NCBI GenBank assembly: GCA_020629715.1
Contig: JAHDCU010000007.1
Span: 203,740 to 267,739 of the forward strand
Source: Saprospiraceae bacterium
GTDB lineage: Bacteria > Bacteroidota > Bacteroidia > Chitinophagales > Saprospiraceae
DNA: 64,000 bases
Direction: 5' to 3'
Part shown: piece by piece, positions 55,021 to 64,000 of the stretch
Layout: every line of letters begins with the position of its first letter
Numbering within the stretch: position 1 is the stretch's first letter
Notes under the pieces: model-generated
Databases searched by the model: none
What the model was told of the DNA's origin: nothing
Seen by the model: the letters and a program-made list of their open reading frames with translations, nothing else
Program-made: the position numbers and the translations under genes

Positions 55021-55054
55021 TCGGTTATATTTTGTTCTATAGAAGATCTATCAA

Positions 55055-56107
55055 TCATGTATACATCTTATCGTAATACTCTAGATACTCTCCGCTAGTT
55101 ACTTGGTCCAACCAATCCGTATTCATTAGATACCAATCAATGGTTTTTGATAACCCTTCTTCAAACTGAAGTGAAGGCTTCCACCCCAAATCCTTCTCTA
55201 TCTTGGATGCATCGATTGCATATCGCAAGTCATGACCTGCTCTATCTTCAACAAAACAAATTAAATTTCGGGAAGATCCAACTGGTCTTTCCAACTTTTC
55301 ATCCGTCATATCGCACATAAGTTCGATAAGCTTGATATTACTCCACTCATTGTGCCCTCCGATGTTATATGTTTCGCCTTGGATACCTTTATGCAAAATA
55401 AGGTCAATAGCCGAGGCGTGATCTTCTACATATAACCAATCCCTGACATTAAGTCCTTGTCCATATACAGGTAGATTCCTTCGATGAATAATGTTGTTAA
55501 TAAATAATGGAATTAGCTTTTCTGGAAATTGAAAGGGTCCATAATTATTACTACAATTACTTATGACAATAGGCATGCCGTATGTATGAGCCCAAGCTCT
55601 TACAAGATGATCTGAGGACGCCTTACTTGCAGAGTAAGGACTTTTAGGATCATAAGGAGTAGACTCTGTAAATATCCCTTGATCTAACGCCAACGAACCA
55701 TAAACCTCATCGGTGCTTACATGATAAAATAACTTGCCATCATAATCATTATCCCAAGATTCCTTAGCAACTTGAAGTAATGTAGCTGTTCCTAAAACAT
55801 TGGTCTTGATAAATATAAGTGGATCTTTTATGGATCGATCTACATGAGACTCTGCGGCAAGATGTATTACATGATCAAAATTATACTTTTCAAATAATGA
55901 TCTTATGAATGGCAAATCAGTAATGTCTCCTTTAACGAAAGTATAATTATCGAAAGACTCTACTTCAACTAGATTTTGTAAGTTCCCTGCATAATTCAGA
56001 ACGTCCAAATTTACTATATGATATTGGCTATATTGTTTTACTAATCGTCTTACAAGATGCGAACCTATAAAACCTGCTCCTCCAGTTATTAATATTGTTT
56101 TTCTCAC
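55055..56107 (-). CDS. rmlB: dTDP-glucose 4,6-dehydratase
   Basis: Converts dTDP-glucose to dTDP-4-keto-6-deoxyglucose with NAD. 350 residues: ITGGAGFIGSHLVRRL (dinucleotide loop), HLAAESHVDRSI, FYHVSTDEVYGSL (Asp-Glu catalytic pair), and SPYSASKASSDHLVRAW (Tyr-Lys). NCSNNYGPFQFPEKLIPLFI is diagnostic. It follows ugd by 51 bases. Confidence 0.96.
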   Translation of the reverse strand: MRKTILITGGAGFIGSHLVRRLVKQYSQYHIVNLDVLNYAGNLQNLVEVESFDNYTFVKGDITDLPFIRSLFEKYNFDHVIHLAAESHVDRSIKDPLIFIKTNVLGTATLLQVAKESWDNDYDGKLFYHVSTDEVYGSLALDQGIFTESTPYDPKSPYSASKASSDHLVRAWAHTYGMPIVISNCSNNYGPFQFPEKLIPLFINNIIHRRNLPVYGQGLNVRDWLYVEDHASAIDLILHKGIQGETYNIGGHNEWSNIKLIELMCDMTDEKLERPVGSSRNLICFVEDRAGHDLRYAIDASKIEKDLGWKPSLQFEEGLSKTIDWYLMNTDWLDQVTSGEYLEYYDKMYT

Positions 56108-56158
56108 TTTTTTGTAATTAACTCTAGAAATATTTGTCTACAAAATGGAAGGAAAAAT

Positions 56159-57466
56159 TTATTTGGGCCTTCCTATACTTTCATACTCAAAAGACTTCTC
56201 TGCCATCTCCTTAGTGTCATATATATTCCTTCCATCAAAAATGATTGGAGTTTTCATTAATTCTTTCATTTTTTGATAGTTTGGAGTTCTAAACACAGTC
56301 CACTCCGTGACGATGGCAAGTGCATCTACATCAACAAGCGCTTCGTACTGATCACTGACTAATTCAATTTTATCACCGAATTTTTCATTAACATTTTTCA
56401 TTGCTTCAGGATCAAAAGCTTTAATTTTTGCTCCAGCGTCGAGTAACCTCTCAATAATAAGTAGTGCCGGTGCCTCTCGTATATCGTCTGTATTTGGTTT
56501 AAAAGCTAAACCCCAAATAGCTATCGTTTTACCTGATAAGTTTTTGCCGAATCGCTGTTTTATTTTATTAGCTAAAATTTCCTTCTGCTCTGCATTAACT
56601 TGCATAACGGAATTCAAAATTTTAAAATCATAATCATTGCTTATGGACGTTTTGTGCAATGCCTGTACATCTTTAGGAAAACAAGACCCACCATATCCAA
56701 CTCCCGGAAATAAAAATCTCTTACCTATTCTAGTATCACTACCCATTCCTTTTCTAACCATATCTACATTGGCCCCTACGCTTTCACATAGATTCGCAAT
56801 TTCATTCATGAAAGAAATCCTAGTAGCCAGATAAGAATTAGCAGCATACTTAGTCATTTCAGCAGACCTTTCGTCCATGAAAATTACAGGGTTGCCTTGT
56901 CTTACAAAAGGTTCATAAAGACGTGACATAATCTTTTGTGCTTTCAAAGAACTTGTTCCTATTACTACTCTGTCGGGCTTTAGAAAATCGTTAACCGCGA
57001 CTCCTTCTCTCAAAAATTCCGGGTTTGATACTACATCAAATAAACTTTTATCTAGGTTTTCCGAAAGCACATCCGCTACCTTTTCGGAGGTTCCTACAGG
57101 TACTGTACTTTTATCAACGATTACTTTATATTTTTTGATGATCTTTGACAAATCTTTAGCTACACCTAATATGTACGAAAGATCAGCAGAACCATCCTCT
57201 CCAGGTGGAGTCGGTAACGCAAGAAAAATTATTTCTGCCTCAAGTATGGCTTCTTCAAGATTAGTGGTAAACCTGAGCCTATTTTGTTTCATATTTCTCT
57301 GAAAGAGAATTTCTAATCCCGGTTCATATATTGGTATTTGACCATCCTGCATTTTCTTTACTTTATCAGAATCAACGTCAACACAAACTACCTCATTACC
57401 GGTCTCTGCAAAACACGTACCTGAAACTAAACCAACATAACCTGTTCCGACAACTGCAATTTTCAT
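56159..57466 (-). CDS. ugd: UDP-glucose 6-dehydrogenase
   Basis: Two-step NAD-dependent oxidation of UDP-glucose to UDP-glucuronate. 435 residues: VVGTGYVGLVSGTCFAETGN, DKSTVPVGTSEKV, SNPEFLREGVAVNDFLKPDR and GVGYGGSCFPKDVQAL with the catalytic Cys262. IWGLAFKPNTDDIREAPAL is the C-terminal Rossmann match. It is the first sugar gene after the regulator pair; 91 bases of leader with several stem-loops separate it from the upxY-like gene. Confidence 0.95.
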   Translation of the reverse strand: MKIAVVGTGYVGLVSGTCFAETGNEVVCVDVDSDKVKKMQDGQIPIYEPGLEILFQRNMKQNRLRFTTNLEEAILEAEIIFLALPTPPGEDGSADLSYILGVAKDLSKIIKKYKVIVDKSTVPVGTSEKVADVLSENLDKSLFDVVSNPEFLREGVAVNDFLKPDRVVIGTSSLKAQKIMSRLYEPFVRQGNPVIFMDERSAEMTKYAANSYLATRISFMNEIANLCESVGANVDMVRKGMGSDTRIGKRFLFPGVGYGGSCFPKDVQALHKTSISNDYDFKILNSVMQVNAEQKEILANKIKQRFGKNLSGKTIAIWGLAFKPNTDDIREAPALLIIERLLDAGAKIKAFDPEAMKNVNEKFGDKIELVSDQYEALVDVDALAIVTEWTVFRTPNYQKMKELMKTPIIFDGRNIYDTKEMAEKSFEYESIGRPK

Positions 57467-57507
57467 AAAATCTAAAATTTCAATTTTTAAAACGGCTTCG
57501 CCAACAA

Positions 57508-57547
57508 TAAGTCTAAGCGACTTAAGGCCTTAAGCTACACCCAGCTT
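57508..57547 (-). promoter_or_regulatory. cluster of small stem-loops between the antiterminator gene and ugd
   Basis: Three overlapping inverted repeats occur in 40 bases: taagtc (57508-57513) with gactta (57519-57524); the 14-base perfect palindrome cttaaggccttaag (57521-57534); and aagct (57532-57536) with agctt (57543-57547). They overlap, so they cannot all form at once, as in switchable leaders. The position directly after the upxY-like gene and before the long biosynthetic run suits an antiterminator loading or attenuation site. This is inferred; no T-run terminator is seen on the minus strand. Confidence 0.45.
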
Positions 57548-57557
57548 TTTTTAAATA

Positions 57558-58109
57558 TTATGCCAACGCCATTAGATATTGTGCATTGACCTCAATAGAA
57601 AATTGAAGACCAATACTATCTAATGCCACAATAAATTCATTCTTTCCTTTTTGTTCCGTCACTTTACCTTTTAATCCAGTAAGGTTTCCATGTATTAATT
57701 CTACTTGTTGACCCACTACAGGTCTCTCTACCACACTTATACCATCAAATTCACCAACCAGTTTTTGTAAAATTAAAATCTCCTCATTAGGTATTGAAAT
57801 AAGATCTTTTCTTTGTTTTAAAAAACGAATTACATGCTCTGTTTCTAAAACACTTACATAGTCTTTTTTCAATATTCTCACAAATACATAACAGTTAATT
57901 AGTGGTTTGCTTATAGTCTTTATTTTACTACTATACCTTTTTGTGCTTTGAATTAGCGGCACATATGCCTCTATGCCTTTTTTCTTAAGGAGATTATGTA
58001 CATATTTTTCTGCCTTATATTTAGTATAGACCGCAAACCACCGGTACTCTGTATCATGAAGTTGGTTTATTATCTTGATGAAACTGTCTTTCTTGTATAC
58101 TAAAGTCAT
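57558..58109 (-). CDS. UpxY-like NusG-family antiterminator
   Basis: A 183-residue NusG paralogue. The NGN domain starts at about residue 22 (RWFAVYTKYKAEKYVHNLLK) with INCYVFVRI; the KOW domain holds VGQQVELIHGNLTGLKGKVT (about 134-153). Such proteins in Bacteroides act on their own polysaccharide operon to keep RNA polymerase elongating. It overlaps the winged-helix gene by 4 bases and is followed by a stem-loop-rich leader, fitting a cis-acting role for the long locus below it. Confidence 0.88.
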   Translation of the reverse strand: MTLVYKKDSFIKIINQLHDTEYRWFAVYTKYKAEKYVHNLLKKKGIEAYVPLIQSTKRYSSKIKTISKPLINCYVFVRILKKDYVSVLETEHVIRFLKQRKDLISIPNEEILILQKLVGEFDGISVVERPVVGQQVELIHGNLTGLKGKVTEQKGKNEFIVALDSIGLQFSIEVNAQYLMALA

Positions 58110-58651
58110 CTTATTTGATCTTTAGATTTCCAAAGCAAAAGAGGAGTCTCTTCTATAGTACCCCAACTGTTATTAACCTTTTCTTCAGATGAATAAATCA
58201 CATATCGAATCTTCCTTTTAATTATTTTCTCTACCTTCTCTGTTAATCTCAGTAAATACAATTTATCCACTTCACCTATAAAAATTAGATCTATAATTGG
58301 CGCATTCTTTCCTTGAGCAAAATCACCTACAACAAAAACCTCCTCAAGTTTTCCAAGTCGATGTACTACATCCTCAATAATCCTATCAAAACCTATATGC
58401 TTCAATACTATATTATGAATCTCTGAAAAAAGTGGGTGATCAGTATTGGCTTTGAATAATTTTTTATTGCCTTTTGTATAAGATTCTAGCATTCCAGCTT
58501 TCTCAAATCTATTTAGCTCTAATCTTATTGAGTTACTGCTTTCACCAAATTCTGATTCCAAGCCTCTTAAGTATGAGCTAGTATTGCTATTTAAGAAGAA
58601 TTTTAGCAATAGCTTTACGCGAGTTTTTGATGATATTAAAGCTTCAATCAT
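58106..58651 (-). CDS. winged-helix and nucleotidyltransferase-like regulator
   Basis: A 181-residue protein. Residues about 1-70 form a winged helix (ISSKTRVKLLLKFFL, then SSNSIRLELNRFEKAGML as recognition helix, YTKGNKKLFKAN as wing). Residues about 100-170 resemble a nucleotidyltransferase: VFVVGDFAQGK has the G-x-F-x-x-G loop, but only one acidic residue of the D-x-D remains (Asp121), so catalysis is doubtful. Such proteins head Bacteroidota exopolysaccharide operons with a UpxY gene. Its start codon lies inside a 19-bp inverted repeat, suggesting autoregulation. Confidence 0.82.
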   Translation of the reverse strand: MIEALISSKTRVKLLLKFFLNSNTSSYLRGLESEFGESSNSIRLELNRFEKAGMLESYTKGNKKLFKANTDHPLFSEIHNIVLKHIGFDRIIEDVVHRLGKLEEVFVVGDFAQGKNAPIIDLIFIGEVDKLYLLRLTEKVEKIIKRKIRYVIYSSEEKVNNSWGTIEETPLLLWKSKDQIR

Positions 58652-58685
58652 AATTGAGTAAGAAAATTACTCAATTATGATTGAA
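58643..58685 (-). promoter_or_regulatory. perfect 19-bp inverted repeat covering the regulator start codon
   Basis: ttcaatcataattgagtaa (58643-58661) is the exact reverse complement of 58667-58685, with a 5-base spacer gaaaa. The ATG of the winged-helix gene (58649-58651 on the minus strand) is inside the left arm. As DNA it is a strong operator-like palindrome; as RNA it would bury the start codon in a long stem. It follows wzz by 11 bases. No T-run follows on the minus strand, so it is not a normal terminator. Confidence 0.75.
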
Positions 58686-58696
58686 CTTAATAATAA

Positions 58697-59797
58697 TTAT
58701 ACCATAATATCAAAATATACTTTTCTGATTATAATTAACACTATGATTAAAAATGATCCTAAGAAAAATCCAATCAGAAAGCTTTTAGGTATCGATGGTA
58801 TATTTACTCTCAAAGGACGGATAGGGGCATCGATTTCCTGTACAAATGGAGTTTTACTTTTTAGCGAAAAATCTGCAATTTCAAGATTTTTAGAAACCTC
58901 GCCATACATAGCAGCTAGTTTTTGTACCTCCTGATTCAATCTCTGGATCTTCAATCTATCAACCTTTGAATATAACCTCTGGTTTTTATCTTCAAAATCT
59001 GCTAAACGATGTTGGGCAATCGAAAGTTCTGTGGCAATAGAATCATGCTTTGATGCTATTATGTCAAACGTGAACTTTTGTTTCTCAATTGATTTAGTAA
59101 TATAGTATTCACTCAGTTCTGAATAGATTTTCTTGCAAAGGTGATAAGATAAGTCTTCATTTTCAGTTTCCACTTTTATTTCCATGATCCCACTTTCCTC
59201 ATCAAATGAAGAGCTCATTATCCCATCAATCTTTTCGTTTCCGATCAAAAGGGTGTGAATCTTTTTAAGTGCTCTATTCTCTAGCCTATCATAACTAGAA
59301 ATAGAATCATGTGCAAACCTGAATTTAGAAAGCTTAGATTCAGGCAACCAAAATTTATAAAAAGGTACAGTAGCCCAATCTCCGATACTGTCTTTCGTAT
59401 TAATTATATGATTAGCAATAAAATCACTACTACCAGCTACGTATACTTTATTGTAAAGAACATTTTGAGATATCTTTCTTGATCTTGATAATTCCAATAC
59501 CTTGGGCAAGTTATACTTTCCACCTCCGCCACCGCCAATTCCGATACTACCTAATATGCCTCCTAATCCTCCAATACCACCGCCTCCTTCATCACTATTT
59601 ATCATGAAGGTCTGAGTAGCGATATAGGTCTTATTTTCTTTTAATGCAGAAATTACCCACAACAGCCCCATAATTACTGCAAAAAGTATAATGAAATACT
59701 TAAATCTAATAATTTCTTTACCGAAATCCTGGATACCTAATATTAACTCCTTTAATGTAATCTCTTGATCATTAACCGTTTCCTTCTCCTTTATCAT
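58697..59797 (-). CDS. polysaccharide chain-length determinant (Wzz-like)
   Basis: A 366-residue inner-membrane protein with helices near residues 33-51 and 343-361 and a long periplasmic coiled-coil part between (about 240-310). A glycine-rich stretch at residues 71-93 lies after the first helix. IPKSFLIGFFLGSFLIIVLI is the second-helix signature. It has no tyrosine-kinase domain, so unlike Wzc it is a co-polymerase only. It lies upstream of the regulator gene, 45 bases away, with the palindrome between. Confidence 0.87.
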   Translation of the reverse strand: MIKEKETVNDQEITLKELILGIQDFGKEIIRFKYFIILFAVIMGLLWVISALKENKTYIATQTFMINSDEGGGGIGGLGGILGSIGIGGGGGGKYNLPKVLELSRSRKISQNVLYNKVYVAGSSDFIANHIINTKDSIGDWATVPFYKFWLPESKLSKFRFAHDSISSYDRLENRALKKIHTLLIGNEKIDGIMSSSFDEESGIMEIKVETENEDLSYHLCKKIYSELSEYYITKSIEKQKFTFDIIASKHDSIATELSIAQHRLADFEDKNQRLYSKVDRLKIQRLNQEVQKLAAMYGEVSKNLEIADFSLKSKTPFVQEIDAPIRPLRVNIPSIPKSFLIGFFLGSFLIIVLIIIRKVYFDIMV

Positions 59798-59864
59798 GAG
59801 GGCTGATTATATTATAAATATTCTTTTCTGAATGGCTTGATTAGAAATATTATTTCCTCCATAA

Positions 59865-59891
59865 ATATGAAATCAATTAAAGGTTTCATAT
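59865..59891. promoter_or_regulatory. 8-bp inverted repeat between wzi and wzz
   Basis: atatgaaa (59865-59872) and tttcatat (59884-59891) frame an 11-base loop in the 105-base gap. No T-run follows in the minus direction. It may be an operator or a processing hairpin; chance is possible because the DNA is AT-rich. Confidence 0.3.
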
Positions 59892-59902
59892 CTATTTGTT
59901 TA

Positions 59903-61675
59903 TCAATAATCCAATTTCAAGTTTTCAATATTAGCTCTAATTCCACATCCAATATAGTTAGTCTTTATATCATAGAGATCATCTTCACTATCTTGGTTTC
60001 TATACATCAAGTGTAGATCAAAGTAGTAGTCATGAAAAAATTCATATGATATATCCATACTAATAGATACAACTGTGTTACTTACTCCTTGACCAATTTC
60101 ATTTCCAAACTCCATCACTCGATTTTGGTTAGGAATCAATATATCGTTACCCCAATGTAATCCGTCTGTGCTATCACCATAGATTGCATACATCGCTTTA
60201 GATTGAATAAATAAAGATGACCAAGGTTTATATCTTGCGATGCCTATAATTTCTCTAAAATTTGCACCCAAAGGATGTGCAAGCGGTTGATTTTGATGGC
60301 TATAGTTTGCTATCGAAGTATTTGGAAAATTGGGTATAGCGTCTCTATGACCATAGGTATAAGGCCTTACTAAGTTAAACTCGGCTTGAAGGTCTAATTT
60401 TTTAATATTTAATGCATTGATATACTTAATGCCTGCTTGAAATCCATATTTATTAGCCCACCATCCCGAACTCTCCCTCAATTCATTCAATTTGAACTCG
60501 TCCAATATTAGTTGTCCGTATATCGAAAACCTCTGCCATAGGTTCCACTTAGCATTCAATCCAATAAGTACATTATCGGGACTATCTAGAAAAAACTCTA
60601 CCGTCCTATATAATATTATCGGATTTAAATATTGTAGCTCAAATTGATTCTGACGACTGAATACTACAGTTTCAAATAAGCCTATTTCAATGTTTTCTCT
60701 TGGCTTTATACTCAGGTAATGAGAAGCAAAATATTTTTTGTCTAACAAATTATCACCAGGATTTTCCTGAGCACTTATAGGGTTGGTTTCTGCAAATATA
60801 TTTTGATAATGGAGCTTCCATACCTTGGTGCTAAACTTTAAATAAAAGTAGTTATTAGCGTAATCTGATAGTAATAAGGATTGATATCCATTACCTATAA
60901 AATGTCTGCCATGACCTAATTCTATACCAATATGTTTTGACATATTAAATCCTACGTATGCTTGACTATTGGGAAAATCCCAACCCCGTGCTCTATCTAT
61001 GACAGAACTAGAAAATGGCTTAAACGATCCAAAGCCAGGAATAGACTGATATCTGGCAATTCTTCTTTCTATATGAGATTGAAACCTTCCTTGATTTTCT
61101 ATAAGAGACGTATAAAAATAAACCTTGTCATCAATAATACCTTGTATTTCTATACCCCTTGTATTTTGAAAAATAAATTCTTCACTTCTTCGGTCATCTC
61201 CAAACTTAATATTCAAAATCGGATCAAAAGTCATCTTTAAATACTCAGTATCCAATTTATAAAAAGCTCCTTTCTGTTTATAAAAATGACCAAATATGGC
61301 AGGACCCTTCTTTGGTAAATTACGTTTCGATTCAACAATTTTTGTTTTACCATAAGTGTAAAAAGTATTGGTAGAATCAACAAATTCCATTTCCAATGTA
61401 TTTTCTATCAAAGTTTCAGGAGTGCTATTCAACTGAAAAAGGACTAATTCTTCGTTTAACAAACTTTCTGTGAAAGTATTATTATCGTCTAAATGAACTT
61501 CAGATAATTGCGTCCTAGTATATGGCTGAACTGACGTATGAATTGAGGATTGTTCAGAAAGGACATCTATACGATCGATAGCTTGAGCAACCCTACCTCC
61601 TATTGGAAAACAAATATCTTGAGCTATACATATTGAACAATGCAAAAGAATTAAAGACAAAAATTTATATCTCAT
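59903..61675 (-). CDS. Wzi-family capsule assembly outer-membrane protein
   Basis: A 590-residue beta-barrel protein with a signal peptide (residues 1-18, ending CIA). GHGRHFIGNGYQSLLLSDYA is the conserved Wzi-family stretch; VIDRARGWDFPNSQAYVGF and many alternating strands follow. In E. coli Wzi attaches capsule at the cell surface; related Bacteroidota proteins occur in gliding and capsule loci. It lies 15 bases downstream of lpxK and may share its transcript. The role here as surface anchor of the polymer is inferred. Confidence 0.85.
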   Translation of the reverse strand: MRYKFLSLILLHCSICIAQDICFPIGGRVAQAIDRIDVLSEQSSIHTSVQPYTRTQLSEVHLDDNNTFTESLLNEELVLFQLNSTPETLIENTLEMEFVDSTNTFYTYGKTKIVESKRNLPKKGPAIFGHFYKQKGAFYKLDTEYLKMTFDPILNIKFGDDRRSEEFIFQNTRGIEIQGIIDDKVYFYTSLIENQGRFQSHIERRIARYQSIPGFGSFKPFSSSVIDRARGWDFPNSQAYVGFNMSKHIGIELGHGRHFIGNGYQSLLLSDYANNYFYLKFSTKVWKLHYQNIFAETNPISAQENPGDNLLDKKYFASHYLSIKPRENIEIGLFETVVFSRQNQFELQYLNPIILYRTVEFFLDSPDNVLIGLNAKWNLWQRFSIYGQLILDEFKLNELRESSGWWANKYGFQAGIKYINALNIKKLDLQAEFNLVRPYTYGHRDAIPNFPNTSIANYSHQNQPLAHPLGANFREIIGIARYKPWSSLFIQSKAMYAIYGDSTDGLHWGNDILIPNQNRVMEFGNEIGQGVSNTVVSISMDISYEFFHDYYFDLHLMYRNQDSEDDLYDIKTNYIGCGIRANIENLKLDY

Positions 61676-61690
61676 AAAGCAGGTTTCATT

Positions 61691-62794
61691 TTAGACCTTA
61701 AAATTTAATAAAAAGTCTCTGATTTCTTGCTGAAATTTATGTTCTTCCTCATTTAAAAATTCTACCCTAATAGGTAGAACATAAATTGGTATGTTTAAAT
61801 CCTTAAGTTTATAATAATATATTGATAAACGCATTGCATCTTTCTCAGTAGTAATAATGCATGGATTATCAGATCTATGCGTTTCGTATAGCTCAATTAC
61901 ACGTTCTATATCTCGATTTGTAAATTTATGATGATCCTCATATTCTAAATGAATTATCGTATTTGTATATGTATTTAATTCCTGCTTTAAATATTGTGTA
62001 TCGGCAATAGCACTTAGAAATATTATAGGATTACCTAGTTGCTTAGTTAAATAGTTACCATCATAAAAACTATATAATTGGCCATATACATAACGAGAAA
62101 AATACAGCAATTGGTTATCTAAAAGTCCTAGTTGCTCCCTCCATAATTGTTTATCAATACGCTGTTCACCAACTGGACACTTAGTTATAATGACGATGTC
62201 AGCTCTCGACGATGATTTACGAGATTCCCTAAGTCTTCCACTTGGTAGTACAAAATCTTTTGAGTAAGGATTACTGAACTCCGTCAATAATATATTCAAA
62301 CCAGGTCTTATAGATCTATGCTGAAAAGCATCGTCTAGTAAAATTAAATTGAGATTCGGTCTAACTTTCAATAGCTCTATTACACCTAAGACACGACTTT
62401 CACTAACAAACACCTCTAAATTGGAATATTTTCTCTTAAGCTGCAATGCCTCATCCCCAACTTCGTCAAAAGAATTATCAACACGTACCACTCTAAAACC
62501 TTTGGATTTTCGTCTATATCCTCTGCTTAAACAACCAATGTGTAGATGTGAATCTAAAAACGAAACTAAATACTCTACATGAGGAGTTTTACCGGCTCCA
62601 CCAATACTAAGATTACCAACAGAAATAATAGGGATATTAAATGATACTGATTTGATAAGACCAGCATCATAAAGTAAGTTACGTGTTTCTATTACACAGT
62701 AATACAGAAGAGAAAAAGGTAATAGCAAGTACGTGAATAATTTATTTTCAAACACTATAATCCAAGATATATCATTTTTCCCATAACCAGTCAT
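61691..62794 (-). CDS. lpxK: tetraacyldisaccharide 4'-kinase
   Basis: Phosphorylates the 4' position of the lipid A disaccharide at the inner membrane. 367 residues with an N-terminal membrane helix (about 20-35), the P-loop GNLSIGGAGKT (60-70) and later LLDDAFQHR (the conserved Asp-Asp-x-x-QHR). LSRGYRRKSKGFRVV is also typical. It is the first gene after the rRNA operon terminator; no promoter box was found in the 17 bases between them. Its shared direction with wzi links lipid A synthesis with capsule genes. Confidence 0.92.
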   Translation of the reverse strand: MTGYGKNDISWIIVFENKLFTYLLLPFSLLYYCVIETRNLLYDAGLIKSVSFNIPIISVGNLSIGGAGKTPHVEYLVSFLDSHLHIGCLSRGYRRKSKGFRVVRVDNSFDEVGDEALQLKRKYSNLEVFVSESRVLGVIELLKVRPNLNLILLDDAFQHRSIRPGLNILLTEFSNPYSKDFVLPSGRLRESRKSSSRADIVIITKCPVGEQRIDKQLWREQLGLLDNQLLYFSRYVYGQLYSFYDGNYLTKQLGNPIIFLSAIADTQYLKQELNTYTNTIIHLEYEDHHKFTNRDIERVIELYETHRSDNPCIITTEKDAMRLSIYYYKLKDLNIPIYVLPIRVEFLNEEEHKFQQEIRDFLLNFKV

Positions 62795-62811
62795 CCTAAC
62801 TATAAAACTAA

Positions 62812-62851
62812 AAAACCCATTATTAAGATAAGATGCTTAATAATGGGTTTT
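62812..62851 (-). terminator. rho-independent terminator of the rRNA operon
   Basis: aaaacccattattaag (62812-62827) and cttaataatgggtttt (62836-62851) form a perfect 16-bp stem with an 8-base loop. On the minus strand it is followed directly by six Ts, and on the plus strand by a T-rich flank as well. It lies about 10 bases after the 5S gene, so it ends the rrn transcript. The lpxK start is only 17 bases beyond it. Confidence 0.85.
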
Positions 62852-62859
62852 AATAAAAA

Positions 62860-62966
<107 letters not shown>

Positions 62967-63071
62967 AACTTTTGAGTATACTATTATATACACTCTATTT
63001 CTTTTGACCTTATTACCTACTATTAGATAACAATGACAATAAGACGGGATAAATTATTATAACAAGTAAAA

Positions 63072-64000
<929 letters not shown>

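Noticed and set aside
58643..58685. The long palindrome as a transcription terminator for wzz
   Set aside because: No T-run follows on the minus strand and it covers the next gene's start codon; operator or RNA switch fits better.
58677..58934. 85-codon plus-strand open frame starting inside the palindrome
   Set aside because: It is antisense to wzz and begins in the repeat; composition is that of a reversed coding strand.
14405..61675. Evidence of a recent mobile element or transposon
   Set aside because: No transposase, integrase or direct repeat of integration type was seen; movement is suggested only by duplicate rmlA and a relic.
62967..63071. tRNA gene in the 5S-23S spacer
   Set aside because: The roughly 105-base spacer shows no cloverleaf-like sequence by eye.

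Overview
The window is low-GC, with mostly weak ribosome-binding sites and Bacteroidota-style gene content: a gingipain-family (C25) protein with a PorU-like layout, a Skp/OmpH pair, DUF2061 fused in context to cysC, a UpxY/NusG-like antiterminator heading a polysaccharide locus, and Wzi/Wzz without a Wzc kinase. It is most likely a marine or aquatic Bacteroidota chromosome (a Saprospira- or Cytophaga-like lineage is a guess). No transposase, integrase, CRISPR array or phage gene was seen.

Layout. 1-9200 holds core genes: the 3' end of nadB, a secreted unknown, murI, two skp genes, a histidine/aromatic ammonia-lyase with a PagL-like outer-membrane enzyme, an MscS channel, rsmG and a glycosyltransferase. 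9461-14449 is a very large C25 protein (PorU2-like). From 14405 to 61675, almost everything belongs to one surface-polysaccharide locus, nearly all on the minus strand. The exceptions are a lone glycosyltransferase at 18143-19030 and a three-gene unit at 21073-24554. 61691-62794 is lpxK. 62860-64000 is the 3' end of an rRNA operon (5S and partial 23S), also on the minus strand, so the polysaccharide locus lies directly downstream of rrn.

How the locus works. Read in transcription order (high to low coordinates) it starts with wzi, wzz, a winged-helix/nucleotidyltransferase-like regulator and a UpxY-like antiterminator. Then come sugar-nucleotide genes: ugd (UDP-GlcA), rmlB and rmlA (dTDP-4-keto-6-deoxyglucose), wbpE-wbpD-wbpB plus a tviB/wbpA-like dehydrogenase (UDP-2,3-diacetamido-glucuronate), a second rmlA with wecE, an acetyltransferase and wecF (Fuc4NAc), and gmd-fcl-manC (GDP-L-fucose). 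Embedded in it is cysC-cysN-cysD, a complete sulfate-to-PAPS module with no reductase. Two sulfotransferases and the relic of a third lie in the same locus. The product is therefore predicted to be a sulfated, uronic-acid-rich, amino-sugar-containing exopolysaccharide. A lipoprotein next to the polymerase looks like a GH56 hyaluronidase, an enzyme family best known from animals, which would fit a glycosaminoglycan-like polymer. Assembly genes of both the Wzx/Wzy type and the ABC (Wzm/Wzt) type are present. No initiating phosphoglycosyltransferase, Wza or Wzc was found in the window.

Most striking non-coding signals: a perfect 19-bp inverted repeat that buries the start codon of the regulator at 58651; a cluster of small stem-loops between the UpxY-like gene and ugd; and a perfect 16-bp-stem terminator after the rRNA operon. 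All calls rest on reading the sequence and family motifs; no search or structure prediction was run.
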